Shown here: positions 18,889-25,456 of the stretch, piece by piece
How the letters are laid out: each line of letters begins with the position of its first letter
Position numbering within the stretch: position 1 is the first letter of the stretch
DNA from: Lentisphaerota bacterium
GTDB lineage: Bacteria > Verrucomicrobiota > Kiritimatiellia > UBA8416 > JAIOPI01
Direction: 5' to 3'
DNA length: 64,000 bases
Assembly: GCA_021413965.1 (NCBI GenBank)
Contig: JAIOPI010000004.1
Coordinates: 372,001 to 436,000, forward strand
Notes under the pieces: generated by a model
What the model was told of the DNA's origin: nothing
Databases searched by the model: none
Seen by the model: the letters and a program-made list of their open reading frames with translations, nothing else
Program-made: the position numbers and the translations under genes

Positions 18889-19310
18889 CGGGTCCGGCGG
18901 TAGTATTCCGTCGTTGGCATCACCTGGATCATGGTGTCCTGACGAGCCTGTCCCTGGGTCTTTGGGCCGCCCAGGGCCGTCCACCCGATCGCCACCAGCC
19001 GGCCGTCGTGAAAGACATACGGCGTGAACTCGTCGTCGGTCGTCAAGCCGTCGAACTGACAGCCGCTGCGCGCAAAATAGATCGTGACGTTGGTGCCGCT
19101 CAGCAGGTACTGGTCCGGACGCCGGCGATCCGTGACGTCCAATCGCGCCTGGACCGGATCGAGCAGCGCGCGGACATCTGACTCCGTTGCCCCCAACCTC
19201 ACCTGGTCAGCCATCTGCGCATACTGGCGCACGGCCACATCCACCGGGCTCACGCAGCCGGCACATAGCAGCGCACCCATTCCCATACCAAGCCACGCCG
19301 TGATTTTCAT
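18885..19310 (-). CDS. Small predicted lipoprotein, BamE/SmpA-like pattern
   Basis: 141 residues. The signal peptide ends LLCAGC with Cys at residue 19. After it, QMADQVRLGATESDVRALLDP resembles the helix-turn-helix start of BamE/SmpA-type domains (a G-x-T-x-x-x-V-x-x-L-L-G pattern), and a short beta-rich region follows. The ATG at 19310 is preceded by AGGAAAGCAGG. Its stop overlaps the rdgB start (ATGA). BamE proper is part of the outer-membrane assembly machine, but the likeness here is limited to the fold pattern, so the role is open. Confidence 0.6.
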   Translation of the reverse strand: MKITAWLGMGMGALLCAGCVSPVDVAVRQYAQMADQVRLGATESDVRALLDPVQARLDVTDRRRPDQYLLSGTNVTIYFARSGCQFDGLTTDDEFTPYVFHDGRLVAIGWTALGGPKTQGQARQDTMIQVMPTTEYYRRTR

Positions 19311-19366
19311 ACCTGCTTTCCTGGCACGCTCTCGTGCACGAACACACCAGCAGTATAGCCCATGCC

Positions 19367-20110
19367 TCACGCAGGGGCCAGTTCCCGCTCAATGCGCATC
19401 CGGTGTTGCCGCATGGCCTCTTCGGCCGAATCCTGTGGTTCAAACCCGAGTGCCCGCCGGCCGGCCTCGAGGCTGAACACGTGCTCGCCCCCGCGTGACA
19501 CGCCGTTCACGATGACAGCCCCAGTGTGCGGCGCTTCGACACAACGTACGAACAGCCGGGCGGCATCCGCGACGCCGAGCACATAGGGCGGCGCCACCGC
19601 CGGCCAGTGATTGTCGGTCTTCCGCACGTACCACCCCAGCCGCAGACTGATGACGGCCAGGCCATGCCGCTGCGCGTAAAGCGTCCCAAGCAACTCGCCA
19701 TGCCGCTTGCTGCAGGCATAGTGCGAATCCGGTGCCGCATGGCGCTCCGGATCCAGGGGCCACGCCGCCGCGTTGCCGATCAGCGCGCCATACACCTGCA
19801 TCGTGCTCGCAAATACCACGCGCGGAATCCCGCAGGCGCAGGCCGCGTCGTATACGTTGACGGTCGCCAGGATGTTGTGCCGCACGATCTCGGCTCCGGA
19901 GACTTCAACCGGGATGGCGCCCAGGTGGATGAGCACGTCCGCCTTGGGTATGGCCGCCAGCGCGGACTCACGGTCCGACAGATCCACCAGCGACGTCGGC
20001 AGGCTGGCATGCGGTCGCCGGTCGAGCAACGTCAGCGTATGGTGCGCCGCGAGCGCCTCACGGACACCATGCCCCACCACTCCCGCCGCTCCGGTAATGA
20101 CCACATGCAT
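19367..20110 (-). CDS. NAD-dependent epimerase/dehydratase (extended SDR)
   Basis: 247 residues, short for the family. The N-terminal VITGAAGVVGHGV is the TGxxGxxG cofactor loop. HLGAIP and the later FASTMQVYG give the conserved Ser/Thr, and YACSKRHGE is the catalytic YxxxK. The size, the start and the RLGWYVR segment resemble uronate dehydrogenase and related sugar-nucleotide enzymes. The ATG at 20110 has no Shine-Dalgarno sequence. It is 56 bases upstream of the small lipoprotein gene and probably shares its transcript. Confidence 0.75.
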   Translation of the reverse strand: MHVVITGAAGVVGHGVREALAAHHTLTLLDRRPHASLPTSLVDLSDRESALAAIPKADVLIHLGAIPVEVSGAEIVRHNILATVNVYDAACACGIPRVVFASTMQVYGALIGNAAAWPLDPERHAAPDSHYACSKRHGELLGTLYAQRHGLAVISLRLGWYVRKTDNHWPAVAPPYVLGVADAARLFVRCVEAPHTGAVIVNGVSRGGEHVFSLEAGRRALGFEPQDSAEEAMRQHRMRIERELAPA

Positions 20111-20404
20111 CGCGGGAAAGCCTAGCGCAGGCCTGCTGGCGTAGCCAGTGCTTTGGGAGCCTTCGCTCTACGTGTCGCTCTGCGGGGGTCGGACCGCGAC
20201 AATTTCCTTACCATCAACGACTTGAGCGAACTTAACCTCTCCTGTGGGTGGCTTACATGCGATTATTGGGGCCGAAAATCATCCGTAAGCGCCTGAAGTC
20301 TCGCGGAGCGTCCATATGTCCGCCGCCGCACTGTGAAAGGATCTCCTCCATGCCCATGGGCGTACTTGCTTGCCCGGGGCGGGTCCTGTAGCGTCTCTCG
20401 CCAT

Positions 20405-21637
20405 ATGTGTGAATTGGGAACGCGATTGGATTCGCACGCAGCAGCCCAACTCGACGCCAGGCGCCGCCAAGGCATCTTCTTCGTATCCGTCGCCGTCGCC
20501 GCCGTCAGTTTCGCCATCACGGCCCAGATCGGCTTGAACGACAACTTCCTGGCCAATCCCCCTTCACTGGGGGGGCTCGGGATCGATGGCTTCCAGAAGG
20601 GATTGATCGAGTCTGTTCGCGAAACTTGCGGCATCACGGCCCTGCTGATCTTTGCCCTGCTGGCGGGCATGGTCGAGCGGACCATCGCCTTCTTCGCCAT
20701 TGCCGTGTTTGCCATCGGGTTGGGAAGCTATTTCTGGGCCTACCAGTACGTCTGGATCGTGGTGTTGAGCCTGGTGTGGTCGCAGGGCCTGCACGTTTGG
20801 ATGCCCCTGCCCAACTCGATGATGTTATCGCTCGCCGAGCCCGGCCGCACCGGGCACCGCCTTGGCCAGTTGCAGGCGGTCGGATCGGTCGCCAGCGCCG
20901 TTTCACTGGCCGCGTGCTGGTTCATGGGCGCGGCCCATGTGCCCATCCGCCCCCTTTACATCATGGCCGGACTCGTAGCCCTCGTCGGCGCCTTCGCGTG
21001 CCTGGCGATCCCCCGCGACATCAAGACCCCGGGACCGCGCTTCGTCTTCCGCCGAAAATACGGACTCTACTACGCGCTGTGCTTTCTTGAAGGGTCTCGC
21101 AAACAGATCTTCCTCGCCTTCGCCGGCTTCCTGCTGGTCAAGAAGCACGACACCCCATTGCAGGATATGATCCTGCTGATGGCCATCGTGCAGGTGATCA
21201 ACTGGCTGACCTCCCCCGCCATCGGTCGGCTCATTGACCGGATTGGCGAGCGCCGCGTGCTGGTGTTCTATTCGAGTTGCATGGTCATCTTTTTCATCGG
21301 GTACGCCCTCATTCCCAGCCGCCCCGCCCTGTGGGTGCTGTTCGTCCTCGACAATGCGCTGTTCTCGCTCGGCATGGCCCTGACCACGTACGTCCGCAAG
21401 ATCGCGCCGGTGCATGAGCACACGCCGACGCTGAGTATGGGCGTGGCGATGAATCATGTGGCGGCCGTTACCGTCCCCCTGGCGGGTGCCTTCCTGTGGA
21501 AGTACATCGGCTTTCAATCGGCTTTCCTCGTCGGCTCCGCCATCGCCCTGGTCGGTGCGATGGTCGCCATGAAGCTGCCGAGAACCCCGCTTCATCCCGC
21601 CATCCCAGAGCCTCAGCACGGATCACCACAGGCGTGA
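20405..21637 (+). CDS. Major facilitator superfamily transporter
   Basis: 410 residues from the ATG at 20405, with about twelve membrane helices in two halves. The loop GRLIDRIGERRVLV matches the G-x-x-x-D-R-x-G-R-R MFS signature between helices of the second half. The start is uncertain: there is no good ribosome site at 20405, and an in-frame GTG at 20333 would add 24 unlikely residues. The 294-base region upstream (20111-20404) carries no gene. No neighbouring enzyme points to a substrate. Confidence 0.75.
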   Translation: MCELGTRLDSHAAAQLDARRRQGIFFVSVAVAAVSFAITAQIGLNDNFLANPPSLGGLGIDGFQKGLIESVRETCGITALLIFALLAGMVERTIAFFAIAVFAIGLGSYFWAYQYVWIVVLSLVWSQGLHVWMPLPNSMMLSLAEPGRTGHRLGQLQAVGSVASAVSLAACWFMGAAHVPIRPLYIMAGLVALVGAFACLAIPRDIKTPGPRFVFRRKYGLYYALCFLEGSRKQIFLAFAGFLLVKKHDTPLQDMILLMAIVQVINWLTSPAIGRLIDRIGERRVLVFYSSCMVIFFIGYALIPSRPALWVLFVLDNALFSLGMALTTYVRKIAPVHEHTPTLSMGVAMNHVAAVTVPLAGAFLWKYIGFQSAFLVGSAIALVGAMVAMKLPRTPLHPAIPEPQHGSPQA

Positions 21638-21695
21638 CGGCTAGAAGGTGGACGTCGTGGCTGGCCGTTGTGAGCGTGATGGCTGGTGAGCCAGG

Positions 21696-21715
21696 GCTCG
21701 CCTGCGGCGGCGAGC
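21696..21715 (+). terminator. Hairpin after the MFS gene
   Basis: GCTCGCC (21696-21702) and GGCGAGC (21709-21715) form a perfect 7-bp stem with a 6-base loop, 60 bases after the MFS stop and just beyond the tRNA 3' end on the other strand. No T run follows. Confidence 0.3.
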
Positions 21716-21726
21716 AAAGGTAAGAC

Positions 21727-21814
21727 TGGTGCTCGGGACAGGACTTGAACCTGCACGGCTTTTGAGGCCACTAGGCCCTCAACCTAGCGTGTCTGCCAAT
21801 TCCACCACCCGAGC
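21727..21814 (-). tRNA. tRNA-Leu(GAG) with encoded CCA
   Basis: On the minus strand the acceptor stem GCTCGGG pairs with CCCGAGC and is followed by discriminator A and an encoded CCA (21727-21729). The anticodon stem CTAGG/CCTAG holds the loop TTGAGGG, so the anticodon is GAG, reading CUC and CUU. A long variable arm and a GGTTCAAGTCC T-loop fit a class II leucine tRNA. The mature length without CCA is 85 bases. Confidence 0.95.
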
Positions 21815-21845
21815 GCCGTGAATGCATGAGGAACGAACGGCCAGC

Positions 21846-21874
21846 AATCTAGCCGAGGGTGAGCAGGCCGACAA
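21846..21874 (-). promoter_or_regulatory. tRNA-Leu promoter
   Basis: Minus strand TTGTCG (21869-21874), 17 bases, TAGATT (21846-21851). Transcription would begin near 21839, 25 bases ahead of the mature tRNA 5' end. Confidence 0.55.
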
Positions 21875-21938
21875 GCTCTTTCACCGGAACGGGGCCACCC
21901 AACAGGAAACGGCGGTCCATGGCGCGATGTCCGGCCAT
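21849..21938 (-). CDS. Possible 29-residue small ORF
   Basis: An ATG at 21938 opens a 29-codon frame directly after the 21948-23546 gene. AAGGAG, which encodes the last two residues of that gene, lies about 12 bases upstream and could serve as ribosome site. The peptide ends VKELVGLLTLG. It overlaps the -10 hexamer of the tRNA promoter. It may be chance, and there is no homology evidence. Confidence 0.25.
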   Translation of the reverse strand: MAGHRAMDRRFLLGGPVPVKELVGLLTLG

Positions 21939-21947
21939 CGAAACGGC

Positions 21948-23546
21948 CTACTCCTTGCTGCCCGATGTGCTGCTGGGGCCAAGCTGGAACTGCACCCAGT
22001 AGTCGCCCTGACGCGTCTCCGTCCACAGGCGCAAACGCTCCATGCTGCGTAACTCCCCCAGCCAGGACTGCGCCAGCGCCAGCCGCCGCCGCGCCACGGA
22101 CGGCTCCCGCCCCTGACCGCGTGCAATAGCCAGCAAATCCTGCATGGCCGCAATCTTCGTCAAGGCATCGGCGGCGTCCGCCAAATCCACCCATCCCATG
22201 GCGCCGCCACGCCTGGCCGCCAGCTCGCGGGCCCACGCCGGCGTCCCACCCGCACCGCGCTCCGCCAGCACGCGCGACAGGGCGTCGCTGTTGCTGGAGA
22301 TGATCAGCCACCCGTCCACAACCGCATAGCTGAGCTGCTCGCCGGGGCCCAGGCTGCTCAACGGCCCGCGGCGAACACTCTCCACCGTGGTGACGCCAGT
22401 CTCCGCGCCGGGCACCCCGCCCCCGCGCCGGATCAAGGTCGTATTGAATTGTCCGTTGAACGCATCCAGCGCCCCGCCGATCGCCACTTCCGCTGCCGCC
22501 GCGTCTGTCAGCTGCATGCCCAGCATCAGCGTCGCCACCTTGAATCCCATGATGCGCCCGCTGTACGCCGGCCGCGCCAGGCTGAGAAAGAAGCGCCCCT
22601 GCGGCGGCGTGACGGACTGGAGCTGATTCCACAACACCCTCACGGCCGGGCCGATCCCGGGCAGAACGTCCGCCGCGCCAAGCATCTCGACCGGCCCCAT
22701 CGCCAGCACGCCGGGCGTGTCGCGCAACACCTGGGCAAGCGTCGACACCGATTCGCCCCCCGCATCGCCCGCCAATCCCGGAAGCTGCGTGGCGGGTCCG
22801 TGCAGCACGCCCGAGGCACTTGCCGCCGGTTCCAGCGTGAAGGTTCCCGACCACACGCCTCCGTCGCCGGCACCCGCCAGATCGCCGTAGGCCAGGCGAT
22901 CGAGCGCCGCCTCCGGCTCGTCCGCCGGAAACGGATAATTCACCAGCACGGCAGGCCCCGCCTCACCGCGCTCAACCTGCTCCACCAGCGCGCACACGGC
23001 GTCGGGATCGCGCGACAGGCACCCCAGCAGCACGCCCTCGGTGACGGCGAATTGCAGCGTCTGGTCACCCAGCGCCCCCTCTCGGTCCCGGTACTGCCAG
23101 CCTTGGCGCCCGTCCCGGAACCGGCGCTTCTCGAAATCCACGAGGAGGGATTTGTACACGCCCCAGCGCAGGAATTGCCCCTGCATGCCCACCCAGCTCG
23201 CCACGATCCAGGCCGGCGCTCCCTGCCGTCCCAGCATCGGCGCGTAGGCCGTCAGTGTGTCTCGCGGCGCGAGCAGGTCCATGACTTGGCGCGTGCCCGG
23301 CGCCGCAACGATCCGGTCCCACTCCTCCCGTGGCATGCCCAGACTCACCGCCATGCCGCGCACCAGCGGATGGGCGCCCCAGGTGGACCAGCGACCGGCC
23401 AGACGCACGTGCTCGCTGACGAAAAGCGCCTGGCGCGGGACGGCCGCATACAGCGCTTCGGCCCGATACGGAAACCAGGTGACGCGCCAAACGAAGCACG
23501 CGACGAACAGCAGCACCAACAGCGAGAAGAGCAAGCGGCGCTTCAT
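21948..23546 (-). CDS. Uncharacterised membrane-anchored protein
   Basis: 532 residues. An N-terminal hydrophobic segment (about residues 4-20) preceded by KRR looks like a signal anchor, with the rest outside the cytoplasmic membrane. The body is a large Ala/Gly/Leu-rich alpha/beta region with no catalytic motif I recognise; it is broadly similar in composition to DUF3352-type periplasmic proteins found in planctomycetes and relatives. Its ATG overlaps the pyrD stop (ATGA), so it is translationally coupled to pyrimidine synthesis genes, although nothing in the sequence explains why. The function is unknown. Confidence 0.6.
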   Translation of the reverse strand: MKRRLLFSLLVLLFVACFVWRVTWFPYRAEALYAAVPRQALFVSEHVRLAGRWSTWGAHPLVRGMAVSLGMPREEWDRIVAAPGTRQVMDLLAPRDTLTAYAPMLGRQGAPAWIVASWVGMQGQFLRWGVYKSLLVDFEKRRFRDGRQGWQYRDREGALGDQTLQFAVTEGVLLGCLSRDPDAVCALVEQVERGEAGPAVLVNYPFPADEPEAALDRLAYGDLAGAGDGGVWSGTFTLEPAASASGVLHGPATQLPGLAGDAGGESVSTLAQVLRDTPGVLAMGPVEMLGAADVLPGIGPAVRVLWNQLQSVTPPQGRFFLSLARPAYSGRIMGFKVATLMLGMQLTDAAAAEVAIGGALDAFNGQFNTTLIRRGGGVPGAETGVTTVESVRRGPLSSLGPGEQLSYAVVDGWLIISSNSDALSRVLAERGAGGTPAWARELAARRGGAMGWVDLADAADALTKIAAMQDLLAIARGQGREPSVARRRLALAQSWLGELRSMERLRLWTETRQGDYWVQFQLGPSSTSGSKE

Positions 23547-24475
23547 GAGCCCTGCTTGAATTGCAGCGTGCCCACCAGCTCGCGAACGGACGCCAACCCG
23601 TGCCGGCGCAGGTAGTCCTCAATCTCCGCCACCACCCGCAGGGCAGTCCCGGGATCGAGGAAGTTCGCCGTACCCACGGCCACGGCGCTTGCCCCGGCAA
23701 TGATGAACTCCAGGGCATCGCGCCCGCAGGAGATCCCACCCATCCCGATCACTGGAATCTTCACGGCACGCGACGCCTGCCAGACCAATCGCACGGCAAT
23801 GGGCCGGATCGCGGGCCCGGTCAGCCCCCCCATCCCGTTTGACAAGACCGGCCGCCGACGCTCGATGTCGATGACCATGGCCGGCACGGAGTTGATGAGC
23901 GAAATCGCATCCGCACCGGACTCCTCGGCCACCCGCGCAAACAGGGCGATGCTATGCACCGTGGGCGACAGCTTGGGGATCAGCGGCAGGCGCGTGCGCT
24001 TGCGCACGAGGCCGATGACTTCGGCCGCGACCTTCGGATCCGTGCCGAACTCCATGCCGCCGGCCTTGATGTTCGGGCAGGAGATGTTCAGCTCCAGCGC
24101 GTGCACGCCTTCCACGTCGTTGAAGCGCGCCGCCACCTCGCCGTACTCCTGCATCGTGCGGCCCCAGATGTTGACGATCACCGGCAAGTCGTAGCGCCGC
24201 AGCATCGGCAGATAGTCCGCGATGAACGCATCCACCCCGGGATTCTGCAGGCCGATGGCATTAAGCAGCCCGGCCGGCGTCTCCACCAGCCGCGGCGGCG
24301 GATTGCCCATCCACGGCTCCGACAGCAGGCCCTTGATCGTGATTGCGCCCAGCGCGTTGAAATCGATCAGGTCGGCGTACTCCGGCCCATAGCCGCAGGT
24401 GCCGGACGCCAGCACGACCGGATTCTTCATCCGGATCCCGGCAATCACCACGGAGAGATCGGGCTTGGCGGTCAT
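23543..24475 (-). CDS. pyrD: Dihydroorotate dehydrogenase B, catalytic subunit
   Basis: 310 residues. Oxidises dihydroorotate to orotate in pyrimidine synthesis, with FMN. Family 1B marks are KNPVVLASGTCGYGPEY at the start, KGLLSEPWMGNPPPR, the NISCPNIKAGG segment in which Cys is the class 1 catalytic base, and the FMN phosphate site IGMGGISCGRDALEFI and VGTANF. The start at 24475 has GGGAGG eight bases upstream; a longer frame runs back into pyrK without support. The partner pyrK lies 79 bases upstream, so electrons should pass to NAD rather than quinone. Confidence 0.93.
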   Translation of the reverse strand: MTAKPDLSVVIAGIRMKNPVVLASGTCGYGPEYADLIDFNALGAITIKGLLSEPWMGNPPPRLVETPAGLLNAIGLQNPGVDAFIADYLPMLRRYDLPVIVNIWGRTMQEYGEVAARFNDVEGVHALELNISCPNIKAGGMEFGTDPKVAAEVIGLVRKRTRLPLIPKLSPTVHSIALFARVAEESGADAISLINSVPAMVIDIERRRPVLSNGMGGLTGPAIRPIAVRLVWQASRAVKIPVIGMGGISCGRDALEFIIAGASAVAVGTANFLDPGTALRVVAEIEDYLRRHGLASVRELVGTLQFKQGS

Positions 24476-24554
24476 CGGCAGATCCTCCCAAGCCGAGGAA
24501 GCCGGATACATGCCGCGCTGAGCGTGTCCGCATTCTGCGCCTCCGTACCTCGGC

Positions 24555-25352
24555 TCATGGTGCGACTCCGTCCCAGACCAGATCCTTCGCGTCGAAGACC
24601 GGCCCCTCCGTGCAACAGCGCGCCCAGGCGACCTTGCCGCCGTCGTCGCGCACGTGCTGGACGCAAGCCAGGCAGGCCCCAATGCCGCAGCCCATGGGAC
24701 GATCCAGCGACACCCACGCCTGCCAGCCCAGTGTCGCCGTGCGCTCCCCGAGTGCGCGCATCAGGCCCTCGGGGCCACAGGCGAAGAGTTCCGCCGGCCC
24801 CGCATCCTTTCGCGCCGCCACCCAGCGGTCAAAGCTCTCCGTCACGCGCCCACGCTCGCCGCGGGAACCGTCTTCGGTGGTCACGCGCACGTCCCACCCG
24901 CGCGAAGCGAAATCCTCGACGCACAGAATATCCTGCGCCGTGCGCCCGCCGATGAAGGCCACGCCCCGGCGCGGCAGGCGCTCGGCGAGAAAGCTGAGCG
25001 GCGCCACGCCGTAGCCGCCCGCCACGAACACCGGCGGCGGCCCGTCCGGCGCCACGGGAAAGCCCCGCCCGAGCGGGCCGATCAGGTTGTACGTCTCACC
25101 CGGCGGGGCGTGCATCATCGCTTGCGTGCCGCGCCCGACCGGCTTGTAGATCACGTGCAGGTACGGCGCGTGGCTCTGGTAAATGCTGAACGGGCGCCGC
25201 AGCGCCTCCGGGCTCAACTCCGGGATGCGCATGTGCACAAACTGCCCAGGCGCCGCCAACGCCGCGATGCGCGGAGCCTGAAAAACCAGGCGCCGGTAGC
25301 CGGCCGTAAACTCGGCGTGCTCCACAATCGTTGCTTCTTCAATCAGCCGCAT
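24555..25352 (-). CDS. pyrK: Dihydroorotate dehydrogenase B, electron transfer subunit
   Basis: 265 residues. A flavin and 2Fe-2S protein that passes electrons from PyrD to NAD. The FAD-binding RRPFSIYQS motif lies near residue 53, GGYGVAPL near the NAD-binding region, and the C-terminal cluster motif has four Cys in MGCGIGACLACVQHV and WARCCTEGPVF. The length is normal. The ATG at 25352 is preceded by GGGGATT. It is the first gene of the pyrK-pyrD-membrane protein operon, downstream of the nrdJ terminator, so both RNA and DNA precursor genes are clustered here. Confidence 0.92.
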   Translation of the reverse strand: MRLIEEATIVEHAEFTAGYRRLVFQAPRIAALAAPGQFVHMRIPELSPEALRRPFSIYQSHAPYLHVIYKPVGRGTQAMMHAPPGETYNLIGPLGRGFPVAPDGPPPVFVAGGYGVAPLSFLAERLPRRGVAFIGGRTAQDILCVEDFASRGWDVRVTTEDGSRGERGRVTESFDRWVAARKDAGPAELFACGPEGLMRALGERTATLGWQAWVSLDRPMGCGIGACLACVQHVRDDGGKVAWARCCTEGPVFDAKDLVWDGVAP

Positions 25353-25424
25353 ACAATCCCCAATTCCGCGCGCCCCGCGCCGCGGTCCGAGGAGTGTGCG
25401 GTTTTGCAGCCGCAGGGGTCAAGG

Positions 25425-25456
25425 AAAGGAATGCCGGTCGCGGCCGGCATTCCTTT
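25425..25456 (-). terminator. nrdJ intrinsic terminator overlapping the stop codon
   Basis: A perfect 13-bp stem, 25425-25437 with 25444-25456, has a 6-base loop. It starts within the nrdJ stop codon (25455-25457). In the minus direction it ends in TTTCCTT. Confidence 0.7.

Noticed and set aside
20111..20404. Hidden gene or RNA in the 294-base gap before the MFS gene
   Set aside because: No tRNA-like folding, no frame with coding character and no repeat shared with the rest of the window.
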